Origin: Defluviimonas sp. SAOS-178_SWC
GTDB lineage: Bacteria > Pseudomonadota > Alphaproteobacteria > Rhodobacterales > Rhodobacteraceae
Direction of reading: 5' to 3'
Assembly (NCBI RefSeq): GCF_039830135.1
Contig: NZ_CP156081.1
Span: forward strand, 730,001-794,000
Length of the DNA stretch: 64,000 nucleotides
Shown: positions 53,087 through 61,599 of the stretch, piece by piece
Position numbering within the stretch: the stretch's first letter is position 1
Layout: each line of letters begins with the position of its first letter
Made by a program: the position numbers and the translations under genes
Notes under the pieces: generated by a model
The model's database searches: none
Seen by the model: only the letters and a program-made list of their open reading frames with translations
Told to the model about the DNA's origin: nothing

Positions 53087-53914
53087 ATGAAGCGGAAGGA
53101 GCAGCCGGTGGATGACCCGCGCGGCCGTCTGACGAAGGACGGGATCAGGATATACGAGCCTGGCGATTTCGCCGGGATGCACGCGGCAGGGCGCCTGGCG
53201 GCGGAGATCCTCGACGATGTTGCGGCCCTTGTCGAACCGGGCGTGACGACCGAGGCGCTGGATCGTTTCATCGAGGATCGCGTGACCGCGGCGGGTGCGA
53301 AGTCGGCGACGATCGGCTATCGCGGCTATCAGCATGCCTCGTGCATTTCGGTCAACCACGTCGTCTGCCACGGCATTCCGGGGCCGAAGCTTTTGAAGGA
53401 CGGCGATATCCTAAATATCGACGTGACGGTGATCGTCGACGGCTGGTACGGCGACACGAGCCGGATGTATGTCGCCGGGTCGATGAGCCGCAAGGCCGAG
53501 CGGCTGATCGAGGTCACGCATGACGCGCTGATGAAGGGGATCGAGGCGGTCCGCCCCGGCAATACGTTCGGCGACATCGGCTACGCCATCCAGAGCTATG
53601 TCGAGGCGCAGCGGATGAGCGTGGTGCGCGATTTCTGCGGGCATGGGCTTGGACGGGTGTTCCACGCGCCGCCGAACGTACTCCATTACGGTCGCGCCGG
53701 CAGCGGTCCGCGGCTGGAAGAGGGCATGTTCTTCACGATCGAACCGATGGTGAATCTCGGCCGGCCCGAGACCAAGGTTCTGGCCGACGACTGGACCGCG
53801 GTGACGCGGGACAAGTCGCTTTCCGCGCAGTTCGAGCATTCGGTGGGCGTGACGGCGGACGGTTGCGAGATCTTCACCCTGTCGCCTGCGGGACGTTTCT
53901 ACCCGACGCAGTGA
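53087..53914 (+). CDS. map: Type I methionine aminopeptidase
   Basis: A 275-residue metalloaminopeptidase that removes the N-terminal Met from new proteins. Metal and substrate residues are seen in LNIDVTVIVDGWYGDTSRMY (two Asp), FCGHGLGRVFHAPP (His), FTIEPMVN (Glu) and the final Glu in SAQFEHSVGVT. GAKSATIGYRGYQHASCISVNHVVCHGIP is also classic. There is no SH3-type zinc finger extension, as in class Ia. Start ATG 53087 is divergent from the CinA-domain gene. Confidence 0.96.
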   Translation: MKRKEQPVDDPRGRLTKDGIRIYEPGDFAGMHAAGRLAAEILDDVAALVEPGVTTEALDRFIEDRVTAAGAKSATIGYRGYQHASCISVNHVVCHGIPGPKLLKDGDILNIDVTVIVDGWYGDTSRMYVAGSMSRKAERLIEVTHDALMKGIEAVRPGNTFGDIGYAIQSYVEAQRMSVVRDFCGHGLGRVFHAPPNVLHYGRAGSGPRLEEGMFFTIEPMVNLGRPETKVLADDWTAVTRDKSLSAQFEHSVGVTADGCEIFTLSPAGRFYPTQ

Positions 53915-53940
53915 TCGGATCGCTGACGCGATCCGACCCG

Positions 53941-53987
53941 CCGGGGGCTTTGCCCCCGGACACCCAGAGTATTTGGGAACAGAAGAT
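53941..53987 (-). repeat. Extragenic hairpin repeat, copy 2 (inverted relative to copy 1)
   Basis: CCGGGGGC (53941-53948), loop TTT, GCCCCCGG (53952-53959), then CCCAGAGTATTTGG (53963-53976). Its reverse complement repeats the CAAATACTCTGGG core and GC hairpin of copy 1 at 35841-35890. It lies between map and the HAD gene and may act as a terminator for both. Confidence 0.7.
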
Positions 53988-54048
53988 GTCTTGACGGGTT
54001 CTCGTTCGAACTCTGACGCTTGAGATCCGGATATGAACTCGAACCGCC

Positions 54049-54696
54049 TTAAAGACCGAGAAGGGTCGGAAGCTCGTCCATGTGGCGGAAGGGCCGGGCG
54101 CCGACGGCTGTCAGGCGGGCGACGTCGCCAGAGGGCGCATAGCCGTAGCACCTCATGCCGGCGGCTTGTGCCGCGCGGGCGCCGGTGGGGCTGTCTTCCA
54201 CGACGACGCAGGATTCAGGGGCGGCGCCAAGCGCCTTCGCGGCGTGAAGGTAGAGGTCCGGCGCCGGTTTCGGCCGATCCACGTCGTGGCGCGAGAAGAT
54301 GCGGCCGACGAAGCGTGCATGGATCTCGGGGTGCTGACCGAGGGTGACCGCCATCTTGGCATGCGGCCCGTTGGAGCCGACGGCATAGGGAATACCGGCG
54401 CCGTCGAGAGCGTCGAGAAGGGCCGGAACGCCGGGAATGAGCGGCGTGCCTTCGGCGAGGACGACAAATAGCTCGGCATAGATGTCGTCGACCCATGTCT
54501 CGGGCAGGGTTGCACCCATCCGCCGCGCCTCCTCCCCCAGGCCGGCAATGGTGCCGCCGAGAAACATCGTCCCGATCTCATGAACCGGCAGAGTCAGCCC
54601 GTGGCGCGCGAGGTTGGCGGCGATGACGCGATCGGTGATCGGCTCGCTGTCGACGAGAACCCCGTCGCAGTCGAAAAGAACGGCAGCCGGTGTCAT
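54049..54696 (-). CDS. HAD-IA hydrolase (beta-phosphoglucomutase-like)
   Basis: A 215-residue phosphatase/phosphomutase-type protein with motif I LFDCDGVLVDSEP (nucleophile Asp near 9), motif II VGSNGP, motif III KPAPDLYL and motif IV VVEDSPTGARAAQAAG. Start ATG 54696 (MTPAAVLF) overlaps the rsmD stop (ATGA); the open frame to 54795 has no homology. Substrate not defined; may be a sugar-phosphate or phosphoglycolate-type phosphatase. Confidence 0.88.
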   Translation of the reverse strand: MTPAAVLFDCDGVLVDSEPITDRVIAANLARHGLTLPVHEIGTMFLGGTIAGLGEEARRMGATLPETWVDDIYAELFVVLAEGTPLIPGVPALLDALDGAGIPYAVGSNGPHAKMAVTLGQHPEIHARFVGRIFSRHDVDRPKPAPDLYLHAAKALGAAPESCVVVEDSPTGARAAQAAGMRCYGYAPSGDVARLTAVGARPFRHMDELPTLLGL

Positions 54697-55256
54697 GCGG
54701 GGGCCTTCAGTATCGTGATGATCGTGTCGCCATAGCGACGCTGGTCGAGCGGTGCAAATCCCGCGGGCGGAGGCGGGATCGTACTCTCCTCCCACACGAT
54801 CAGCGCATTCGAGGCGAGCCAGCCGCCTTCCAAGAGCGAGGCGAGCGCGGCTTCGCCGAGGCCCTTGCCATAGGGCGGGTCGAGGAAGACGAGGTCGTAG
54901 CCCGGGCCCCGGTTCGGCCCCATCCTGGTCGCGTCGCGGCGCCAGACATCGGTCACGCCCATCGCCTGCATCTTCTCGATATTCTGTCGAAGAAGGGCCC
55001 GCGCGGCGGTGCCGTCATCGACGAAGGCCACGCGCGCGGCACCGCGGCTCAGCGCTTCGAGGCCGAGCGCACCGGTTCCGGCGAAAAGGTCGAGGACACG
55101 GGCGCCTTCAACCGGATTACCGTAGGGGCCATTCATCAGAATATTGAAGATCGCCTCGCGCACACGGTCGGAGGTGGGGCGCAGATGCGCGGCGGCGTCG
55201 CCTGCGCCGACCTCGGCGAGCTTAAGCCCGCGTCTGGCGCCGCCGATGATCCTCAT
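54693..55256 (-). CDS. rsmD: 16S rRNA (guanine(966)-N(2))-methyltransferase
   Basis: A 187-residue SAM-dependent enzyme. The family start MRIIGGARRGLKL, motif I LDLFAGTGALGLEALSRGA, and the catalytic VFLDPPYGKGLGE (DPPY) are all present. Also THLRPTSDRVREAIFNIL-like text as HLRPTSDRVREAIFNIL near 25-41. Starts at ATG 55256 with an ATGA overlap onto the oxidoreductase stop. Function in ribosome maturation is firm. Confidence 0.95.
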   Translation of the reverse strand: MRIIGGARRGLKLAEVGAGDAAAHLRPTSDRVREAIFNILMNGPYGNPVEGARVLDLFAGTGALGLEALSRGAARVAFVDDGTAARALLRQNIEKMQAMGVTDVWRRDATRMGPNRGPGYDLVFLDPPYGKGLGEAALASLLEGGWLASNALIVWEESTIPPPPAGFAPLDQRRYGDTIITILKAPA

Positions 55257-56467
55257 GCCTTCAGGAGCGGCTTGAGATCGGCAGAGGCGTCGGCAACCAC
55301 CGCCGGGTCGGGGGATTTCCCCATCTCGATCAGGCGCTTGCCGATCATGTAGGCGCGGGCATCGTTCATCGCGTCGATCGCCAGGAGCGTGTCGCCCCGG
55401 TAGTACCAGAAGCTGACCACATCGCCGTCGCCCTTCCGGGTCACGATCCGGTCGTAGCCGGTGTTCAGCCCGGCGATCTGGAGCTTCACGTCATACTGGT
55501 CGGACCAGAACCACGGTTTCGCCTCGTATCGCGTGTCGGCACCGAGGATGTTGACTGCCACGATCTCGGCCTGGTCGATGGCGTTGCCGACGCTTTCGAG
55601 CCGTATGCGCCCGCCGGCATGGGGAAACGACGCGCAATCGCCGGCGGCCCAGACATGGGGGGCGGAGGTGCGTCCGAAGGCGTCGGTGCGGATACCGTTT
55701 TCAAGCGCGATCCCTGCGGCTTCGGCGAGTTCGGCATTGGGCTGGATACCGATCCCGACAATAACGAGGTCGGCGGCAAGATCGGTGCCGTCAGCAAGAA
55801 TCGCCGCGCTGACGTTGCCGTCCTTGCCGACAAGCCGGTCGAGACCGATGCCTTCGCGGACCGTCACGCCATGCGCGGTGTGCAACTTTCGAAAATAGTC
55901 CGAGGTTTCGGGCGCGGCGACGCGTTGCAGAATGCGCGGCGCGGCCTCGATCAATGTCACGTCGAGGCCGAGTTTCGCCGCGACCGCCGCCGCCTCCAGC
56001 CCGATATAGCCGCCGCCCACGATCAGCGCGCGGGCGCCCGCGCGGAACTCCGGCGCCATGCGGTCGACATCGGCAAGTGTCCGCACGGTGAACACCCGCC
56101 CGAGATCGCCGCCGATCGCCGCCGGCAGGCGGCGGGGGCGCGAGCCGGTGGTCAGAGCGAGATCGTCGAACGCGATGATCTCGCCGTCCTCCAGCGTGAC
56201 CGTCCTCGCGGCCGTATCGATCGCCTCGACCCGCGCGCCGAGGCGAAGCGTGACCGACTGCTCCTCCCAGAAAGACGGTGCGCGCAGGTAAAGGCGCTCC
56301 AACTCCATCTCGCCCAGAAGGTATGCCTTGGAAAGCGGCGGGCGCTGATAGGGCGGGACCGGCTCCTCGCCGATCATTGTGATCGGGCCGGTATGGCCAA
56401 GCGACCTGAGCTTCGCGGCCAACGCGGCCCCGGCCTGCCCCGCGCCGACGATGACGATCCCGCGCAT
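55253..56467 (-). CDS. Ferredoxin/rubredoxin-reductase-type FAD oxidoreductase
   Basis: A 404-residue FAD enzyme: N-terminal FAD site IVIVGAGQAGAALAAKLR (4-21), a middle NAD(P) site LIVGGGYIGLEAAAVAAKLG, the motif VWAAGDCASF, and a C-terminal reductase domain (DQYDVKLQIAGLNTGYDRIV and DGDVVSFWYYRGDTLLAIDAMNDARAYMIGKRL). This is the plan of BphA4/terpredoxin-reductase-like enzymes that feed electrons to a ferredoxin for an oxygenase. No ferredoxin or oxygenase is adjacent. ATG 56467 was chosen over 56473 for ribosome-site spacing. Confidence 0.88.
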   Translation of the reverse strand: MRGIVIVGAGQAGAALAAKLRSLGHTGPITMIGEEPVPPYQRPPLSKAYLLGEMELERLYLRAPSFWEEQSVTLRLGARVEAIDTAARTVTLEDGEIIAFDDLALTTGSRPRRLPAAIGGDLGRVFTVRTLADVDRMAPEFRAGARALIVGGGYIGLEAAAVAAKLGLDVTLIEAAPRILQRVAAPETSDYFRKLHTAHGVTVREGIGLDRLVGKDGNVSAAILADGTDLAADLVIVGIGIQPNAELAEAAGIALENGIRTDAFGRTSAPHVWAAGDCASFPHAGGRIRLESVGNAIDQAEIVAVNILGADTRYEAKPWFWSDQYDVKLQIAGLNTGYDRIVTRKGDGDVVSFWYYRGDTLLAIDAMNDARAYMIGKRLIEMGKSPDPAVVADASADLKPLLKA

Positions 56468-56546
56468 CCGCATTCTCCCTCTGGCCGACACCCGCCCGGA
56501 CCCTATATCGTGGGGTCAGGAAAACGCAACGCGAGAGGACCGAGAA

Positions 56547-57032
56547 ATGACACTTTCGAAAGGCGGCAAACTGCCGGAAGCGAGCTTCGTCACGATGGGG
56601 GCGAACGGCCCCGAAACGGTGCAACTGTCCGAACGACTGAAGGGACGCAAGGTCGTGGTCTTCGGGCTTCCCGGCGCCTTTACCGGTCCCTGTTCGACGA
56701 TCCACGTGCCGAGTTTCATTCGCACGGCCGGGGACTTCCGCAAGAAAGGCATCGAAGAGATCCTCTGCATCTCCGTTAACGATCCCTTCGTCCTGAAAGC
56801 CTGGGGCGAGGCGACCGGCGCGACGGGCGCCGGGATCACCTTCCTCGGGGATGCCGATGGCAGTTTCACCAAGGCGCTCGGCATGGCGTTCACCGCGCCG
56901 CATCTGGGCCTGATCGGCCGGTCGAACCGCTATGCGCTGGTTCTCGACGACGGCGTGATCACCGCGGCGAGCATCGACAAGCCGGGCGAGTGCAATATCT
57001 CGACAGGTGAGCATCTTCTGGCGGAGATCTGA
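56547..57032 (+). CDS. Prx5-type peroxiredoxin, first tandem copy
   Basis: A 161-residue peroxidase with peroxidatic Cys in PGAFTGPCST (conserved PxxxTxxC), and IHVPSFIRTAGDFRKKGIEEILCISVNDPF plus GLIGRSNRYALVLDDGV typical of Prx5/atypical 2-Cys type (1-Cys Prx5). Start ATG 56547 follows GAGAGGACC. It reduces hydrogen or alkyl peroxides using glutaredoxin- or thioredoxin-type donors. A close paralogue starts 2 bp after its stop. No OxyR site seen. Confidence 0.92.
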   Translation: MTLSKGGKLPEASFVTMGANGPETVQLSERLKGRKVVVFGLPGAFTGPCSTIHVPSFIRTAGDFRKKGIEEILCISVNDPFVLKAWGEATGATGAGITFLGDADGSFTKALGMAFTAPHLGLIGRSNRYALVLDDGVITAASIDKPGECNISTGEHLLAEI

Positions 57033-57033
57033 C

Positions 57034-57516
57034 GTGATCTTAGTGGGGCAGCGCCTGCCGGAGGCGCGTCTCCTCCGGATTGGCGCCGGGGGGCCTGAGG
57101 AGGTGCAGTTGTCGGAGCGGCTGTCGGGACGCAAGGTGGTGATTTTCGCCGTGCCCGGCGCCTTTACGCCCACCTGCGACAGCGCGCATCTGCCAAGCTT
57201 CATCCGTAGCGCGGATGCGTTGCGGGCCAAAGGGGTGGAGGAGATCATCTGCCTTTCCGTCAACGACGCGCATGTGATGCGGGTCTGGGGCGAAGCGACG
57301 GGTGCCACGGCAGCGGGCATCACCATGCTCGCCGATTCCGATGCGGGGTTCACGACGGCGGTGGGGCTGACCTATTCGGCCCCGGCCGCCGGCATGTTCG
57401 ACCGGTCGCGTCGTTACGCCATGGTTGTCGAGGACGGAATCGTCACGGATTTCGAACTCGACCCGCTCGGCCAGTGCAGCCTCTCGACCGGAGACGCAGT
57501 GTTGGAGCGGCTCTGA
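57034..57516 (+). CDS. Prx5-type peroxiredoxin, second tandem copy
   Basis: A 160-residue paralogue of the previous gene (ELSERLSGRKVVIFAVPGAFTPTCDSAHLPSFIRSADALRAKGVEEIICLSVNDAHVM, so PxxxTxxC is kept). It differs from copy 1 mainly in the site sequence PTCD against GPCS and in the variable C-terminus (FELDPLGQCSLSTGD). The start is taken as GTG 57034, two bases after the copy 1 stop; a further GTG at 57043 is possible. Tandem duplication with divergence suggests separate peroxide preferences or partners. Confidence 0.88.
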   Translation: MILVGQRLPEARLLRIGAGGPEEVQLSERLSGRKVVIFAVPGAFTPTCDSAHLPSFIRSADALRAKGVEEIICLSVNDAHVMRVWGEATGATAAGITMLADSDAGFTTAVGLTYSAPAAGMFDRSRRYAMVVEDGIVTDFELDPLGQCSLSTGDAVLERL

Positions 57517-57521
57517 CAGCG

Positions 57522-57884
57522 TCAGCGGCGGGCGTGGATCTGGCAAAGGCAGGCGACCGGCTCGCCGTGGTCGCGCTGTACTTCGGCATCGCCCGCGATC
57601 TTGTCCATCCGGCGCGCAAGCGTCACATCGAGCGCCGATAGCCCCTCGCAATCATGGGTCGTCAGCGTAACGTCGACGACGTTGTAGATGTTGGTCCATT
57701 CCGGGTGGTGGTTGAGCTTTTCGGCTTGCAGCGCGGCGCGGGACATGAAGCCCCAGGCCTCGGAAAAGCTCCGGAACTTCCAGATCTTGCGGATCGCGTC
57801 GCGGCCGTCGACCGCGGCCCAGCCGGTGTCGCCAAGGGCGGGCAGGTCGGCGGTGCGCTCGGCTTCGGTCAGAAGGTTGGCCAT
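57522..57884 (-). CDS. phhB: Pterin-4a-carbinolamine dehydratase
   Basis: A 120-residue enzyme recycling the tetrahydrobiopterin or related cofactor after aromatic amino acid hydroxylation. The signature [25 protein letters not shown] gives the catalytic His pair and the C-terminal helix. Start is ATG 57884, spaced 4 bp from AGGAGGA; ATG 57887 is possible. phenylalanine hydroxylase is not adjacent. The start shares a base with the GST stop (TGATG). Confidence 0.93.
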   Translation of the reverse strand: MANLLTEAERTADLPALGDTGWAAVDGRDAIRKIWKFRSFSEAWGFMSRAALQAEKLNHHPEWTNIYNVVDVTLTTHDCEGLSALDVTLARRMDKIAGDAEVQRDHGEPVACLCQIHARR

Positions 57885-58501
57885 CATTCCTCCTTCGGCG
57901 GCATCGCCGAGTTGTCGGCATCGTTTGCCCGCTGCAGGGCGGGCCGTTCGCTCAGCCGGTCCCAATAGGTCTGAAGAACGGGGCGCGGTTCTATAGTTCC
58001 GAAGCGGAGCCCCCAGCCGATCTGCGACCCGGTGGCGACATCGGCTGCCGAGAACCGGTCGCCGGCGAGGTAGGGACTTTCGGTCAGCGCGATCTCCAGC
58101 GCGTCGAGCGTGGTCTGGAGCGATCCGAACCCGACCATGCCGCGCTTGTCGGCGGGCACCTCGACGCCGAGCGCCTTGATGATCACCGTCGCCTCCAACG
58201 GGCCGGCCCCGAAGAAGAGCCAGCGGTAGTAGGCGGAACGCTCCTTCGGGGCGAGGCCGGCCTCGGGAAACTCGTCGGCGAGATAGGCGCAGATCGCGGC
58301 ATATTCGGTGATGATCCGGTCGCCATGAACGAGTGCGGGAACCTTGCCCATCGGGTTGATTTTCAGATAGTCGGGCGTCTTCATCGCGGGCCCGTAGTCG
58401 AGATACCGCACTTCGTAGGGCTGGCCCACTTCTTCCAGCATCCAGCGCGCAACCCGGCCGCGCGACATCGGGTTCGAGTAAAGCGTTAGCGTTTCGGGCA
58501 T
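57884..58501 (-). CDS. Glutathione S-transferase
   Basis: A 205-residue GST with an N-terminal thioredoxin-like domain (about 1-80: [27 protein letters not shown], then [30 protein letters not shown]) and an all-helical C-terminal domain. The catalytic residue is likely Ser at position 8-13 (NPMSRG), as in beta/nu-like bacterial GSTs. Start ATG 58501 (MPETLTLY). Co-transcribed with phhB by 1-base overlap. Substrate unknown. Confidence 0.93.
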   Translation of the reverse strand: MPETLTLYSNPMSRGRVARWMLEEVGQPYEVRYLDYGPAMKTPDYLKINPMGKVPALVHGDRIITEYAAICAYLADEFPEAGLAPKERSAYYRWLFFGAGPLEATVIIKALGVEVPADKRGMVGFGSLQTTLDALEIALTESPYLAGDRFSAADVATGSQIGWGLRFGTIEPRPVLQTYWDRLSERPALQRANDADNSAMPPKEE

Positions 58502-58526
58502 GCGCGGTCTCCGTTTCCTTTCAAGT

Positions 58527-58580
58527 GAAATATTCCCGCCGGGGGTGAAAACTTTCAATGCCTCCGGCGGGGATATTTTC
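58527..58580. repeat. Extragenic hairpin repeat, copy 4 (divergent)
   Basis: GAAATATTCCCGCCGG (58527-58542) and CCGGCGGGGATATTTTC (58564-58580) form an imperfect long stem around CCGCCGG. The AAATAT-CCCG core resembles copies 1 and 2 (AAATACTCTGGG with GC hairpin). It lies between the GST and the COG3146-type genes. Confidence 0.55.
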
Positions 58581-58599
58581 GGCAAGGTGCATGCCGTGG

Positions 58600-59775
58600 T
58601 CAGGGGGCAGGGGGTTTGCGGAACGGGCCGTAGTCCGTGAGCACCTCGATCTCTTCGCCGACGGCGCGGGCTTCGGCGTCGAGATATCGGGCGACGGCGG
58701 TCCGGAACGAGGGATCGGCGATCCAGTGCAGCGAATGGGTTTCGACCGGCAGGTAGCCGCGGGCGAGCTTGTGTTCCCCCTGCGCCCCGGCCTCGACGCG
58801 CGAGAGGCCGTGGGCGATGGCATAGTCGATGGCCTGATAGTAGCAGCATTCGAAATGCAGGAACGGGTGGTCTTCGATCGCGCCCCAGTAGCGGCCGTAG
58901 AGTGTGTCGCGGCCGATGAAGTTCAGCGCGCCGGCGACCGGACGCCCGCCACGTTCCGCGAGGATCAGGAGGACATCGTGCCGCATCGTTGCGTGCACCT
59001 CGTCGAAGAAGCCTCGAGTCAGATAAGGATGGCCCCATTTGCGACTGCCGGTGTCCTGATAGAAGTCCCAGAACGCGTCCCAGTGCTCAGGGCGGATCGC
59101 ATCGCCGGTCAAGTGCCGGATCCGGCCGCCGAACCCCGCCGCGCCGGCGCGTTCCTTGCGGATAGCCTTGCGCTTGCGCGAGGCAAGATCGGCGAGGAAA
59201 CTGTCGAAATCCGCGTAGCTGCGGTTTTCCCAGTGAAACTGCTGGGTAACGCGGTGCAGAAGGCCCATTTCCGCGCCGGCTTCCGCCTCTTCGGCGGTGC
59301 AGAACGTGACGTGGGCCGAGGAAAGGCCGTTGTCGGACGCGATCTGGACCAGGGCTTGGGTCAGCGCGGCGCGGCCCGTGACGTCCCATCCCGGCTTCGT
59401 CAGGTAGCGGCGTCCAGTGGCAGGTGTGAACGGCACCGCGACCTGGAGTTTCGGGTAATAACGCCCGCCCGCCCGCTCATAGGCATCGGCCCAGGCATGG
59501 TCGAAGATGTACTCACCCTGGCTGTGGGATTTCACGTAGAGCGGCATCGCGGCGATGACCTCGCCCGCCGCGCGGGCGATGAGGTGGCGGGGTTGCCAGC
59601 CGGTGTCCTTGCCGACAGAACCCGAGCGTTCGAGGGCGGAGAGGAAACGATATGTCGTGAACGGATCTCGCGGTCGCCCCGACCCCGCCTCGGGGCAGGC
59701 GCAGGCATCCCATTCGGCCGCGGCAATATCGCCAAGGCCGGACAGGACGCTGACGTCGAGAGCGATATCATCCAT
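58600..59775 (-). CDS. COG3146-type GNAT protein (FemAB-like)
   Basis: A 391-residue protein with a N-terminal divergent domain and a C-terminal GNAT fold; text such as ENRSYADFDSFLADLASRKRKAIRKERAGA, RKWGHPYLTRGFFDEV and HFECCYYQAIDYAIAHGLSRVEAGAQGEHKLARGYLP is the conserved COG3146 pattern. Members are thought to transfer acyl or aminoacyl groups, with peptidoglycan-type functions suggested. No signal peptide. Start ATG 59775 (MDDIALDV). It is 48 bp before the diesterase gene. Exact role unknown. Confidence 0.8.
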   Translation of the reverse strand: MDDIALDVSVLSGLGDIAAAEWDACACPEAGSGRPRDPFTTYRFLSALERSGSVGKDTGWQPRHLIARAAGEVIAAMPLYVKSHSQGEYIFDHAWADAYERAGGRYYPKLQVAVPFTPATGRRYLTKPGWDVTGRAALTQALVQIASDNGLSSAHVTFCTAEEAEAGAEMGLLHRVTQQFHWENRSYADFDSFLADLASRKRKAIRKERAGAAGFGGRIRHLTGDAIRPEHWDAFWDFYQDTGSRKWGHPYLTRGFFDEVHATMRHDVLLILAERGGRPVAGALNFIGRDTLYGRYWGAIEDHPFLHFECCYYQAIDYAIAHGLSRVEAGAQGEHKLARGYLPVETHSLHWIADPSFRTAVARYLDAEARAVGEEIEVLTDYGPFRKPPAP

Positions 59776-59823
59776 GCCGCACCAGATCCATTCCCTTGAC
59801 TTGGGGAGGGAGGGCGGGGCGCG

Positions 59824-60603
59824 TCAAGCCGTCAGCCGCGCGGCGTAACGTTCGAAGGTCACGTTTTGCGCGATCCGGCGGGCTTCCGCCTCGGCCTCGG
59901 GCGACTTGATGGTCCAGGTCAGCACCGCCGCGCCCCTCGCCTTCAGCTCGGCCACGCGCGGGCGGTCGAGGTCGGCGGCCTCGTGCGAGATGAAGCTCGC
60001 GCCGACCCTCTCGTAGTCGGGGATGTCGCGCAGGCGGTCGCGGACATGGCCGGGCAGGAGCGGCCAGCCCTCGGCGGTATAGGCGGAGGTGGTCAGCCCG
60101 CGCGGACGGCCGGGCGCCGCTTCGGCGAGGGCGGCGACCGAATGCGGGTTGAACGACATCAGCGCGACCGACCCCGGATAGTCTTCGAGAAGCGCTGCCA
60201 CGGCGCGTTCGAGTGGCCCGACCTCGGGCCCCATCGTTCCGTCCTGGTCCTTGATCTCTATAAGCAGGGGTGCCTTTCCGGCGACCAGCGCCAGAATCGC
60301 GGCAAGCGTCGGAATGCCGTCTTCGGCATCAAGAAGCCTGATCCGCCCCAACTCTTCCGCGGTTCGTCCCCGGATGCGGCCGGGAGCGCCGGTCAGACGC
60401 TTCAGGTCGTAATCATGAAAAACCATCGGGACGCCATCGGCAGACGGCTGGATATCGGTTTCGATCGCATAACCCGCCTCGATCGCCGCGCGGAAGGCCG
60501 CTGGCGAATTCTCCGGCCGTCCGGCCGCGCGATCGTGATAGGCGCGGTGCGCGATCGGTTTGGTCAGAAAGACCTCGGGAAGCGGGACCGGCTTCGGCGC
60601 CAT
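59824..60603 (-). CDS. Glycerophosphodiester phosphodiesterase
   Basis: A 259-residue GDPD-family TIM barrel. Catalytic motif is HRAYHDRAAGRPENSPAAF plus AIETDIQPSADGVPMVFHDYDLKRLTG, which supplies the two His, two Glu and Asp of the GDPD site. Cleaves deacylated phospholipids to glycerol-3-phosphate and alcohol. No signal peptide, so cytoplasmic (UgpQ-like). ATG 60603 shares a base with the RidA stop (TGATG). Linked to RidA by overlap. Confidence 0.9.
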   Translation of the reverse strand: MAPKPVPLPEVFLTKPIAHRAYHDRAAGRPENSPAAFRAAIEAGYAIETDIQPSADGVPMVFHDYDLKRLTGAPGRIRGRTAEELGRIRLLDAEDGIPTLAAILALVAGKAPLLIEIKDQDGTMGPEVGPLERAVAALLEDYPGSVALMSFNPHSVAALAEAAPGRPRGLTTSAYTAEGWPLLPGHVRDRLRDIPDYERVGASFISHEAADLDRPRVAELKARGAAVLTWTIKSPEAEAEARRIAQNVTFERYAARLTA

Positions 60604-61067
60604 CACTTCACCTGGAAGACCGCCTCGATCTCTACCGCGACGCCGAGCGGCAGGGCGGGAGCCGAGACGGCAGCGCGGGCGTGGCGGCCGGCATCGCCCA
60701 GAACCTCGACCATGAGGTCGGAGCAGCCGTTGATCACCTTCGGCTGATCGGTGAACTCGGGGGTCGAGTTGACGAAGCCGGTCAGTTTGACCACCCGCAC
60801 GATCCGGTCGAGATCGCCGCCGAGCGCCGCGCGCGCCTGGGCGAGAAGGCTCATCCCGCAACGCCGGGCGGCTTCCGCGCCTTCCGCCACGTCCATCGTG
60901 TCGCCGAGCCTGCCCTTGATGAGGCCCGCAGAGCTTTGCGAAATCTGGCCCGAGACAAAGACAAGGTCCCCGGCCTGCACGAAGGGCACATAGTTCGCCG
61001 CCGGCGCGGGAGCGTCGGGCAGGGTAATCCCCAGTTCGTCAAGGCGTGCGTCAATCTTTCCGGCCAT
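60603..61067 (-). CDS. RidA family protein
   Basis: A 154-residue RidA/YjgF/UK114 member. Hydrolyses reactive enamines/imines released by PLP enzymes. The conserved tail PALPLGVAVEIEAVFQVK and the earlier VFVSGQISQSSAGLIKGRLG are characteristic. Its longer N-terminus (MAGKIDARLDELGITLPDAPAPAANYVP) is typical of the group active beside amino acid lyases. It lies far from dpaL (53 kb), so no direct link. Confidence 0.92.
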   Translation of the reverse strand: MAGKIDARLDELGITLPDAPAPAANYVPFVQAGDLVFVSGQISQSSAGLIKGRLGDTMDVAEGAEAARRCGMSLLAQARAALGGDLDRIVRVVKLTGFVNSTPEFTDQPKVINGCSDLMVEVLGDAGRHARAAVSAPALPLGVAVEIEAVFQVK

Positions 61068-61148
61068 ATTTCAATCTCCTCGCGATTCCGGTTCGGGATG
61101 GACGTTAGCCGCGTGGCCCGGTGGGGGAAAGAGGGTCCGCCGGAACCG

Positions 61149-61592
61149 TCAGAGGTTGAGGACGAAACGTGGAAGGTTGAGGCCGGGTATACAACCCGAC
61201 GGCGCCTCGCCCGCGGAACGGGCGCCCATACGGGAGAAAAAGCCCGCGGCGGCGGGGTCGGCGGCGATGATCAACTCGACGGCCCCGGCCGCACAAGCCA
61301 TCTTCAGCGCTTTGGCGAAAAGCATCGCGCCAATGCCCGTGCCGACCTCGTGCGGTTCCACGAAGAGTTTTTTCAGCGTGGCAGTCGTCCCTTCTGTCGT
61401 TACCTGAACGACGCCGACGGGATGGCCCCGCCGTTCGGCCACGAGCGTCGTTGGAAGGTCGTCGGGCGCCACGGTCAACTCCGCACGGCAGGCGGCGATG
61501 AATTCCGGGTCATAGCCCCAGACAGCCTTCGAGCGCAGGCAGAGAAGCGAGAGTTCCGCCAGTTCCACGGCCCGCGCGGCCCGCACGATCAC
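61149..61592 (-). CDS. GNAT family N-acetyltransferase
   Basis: A 147-residue acetyltransferase with motif A LKKLFVEPHEVGTGIGAMLFAKALKMA and a C-terminal GFFSRMGARSAGEAPSGCIPG. The start is taken as GTG 61592, 8 bp after the adaptor stop; GTG 61586 is also possible and no in-frame ATG exists near. It is downstream of the type I secretion adaptor and probably read with it. Acceptor unknown. Confidence 0.75.
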   Translation of the reverse strand: MIVRAARAVELAELSLLCLRSKAVWGYDPEFIAACRAELTVAPDDLPTTLVAERRGHPVGVVQVTTEGTTATLKKLFVEPHEVGTGIGAMLFAKALKMACAAGAVELIIAADPAAAGFFSRMGARSAGEAPSGCIPGLNLPRFVLNL

Positions 61593-61599
61593 GATGCTG

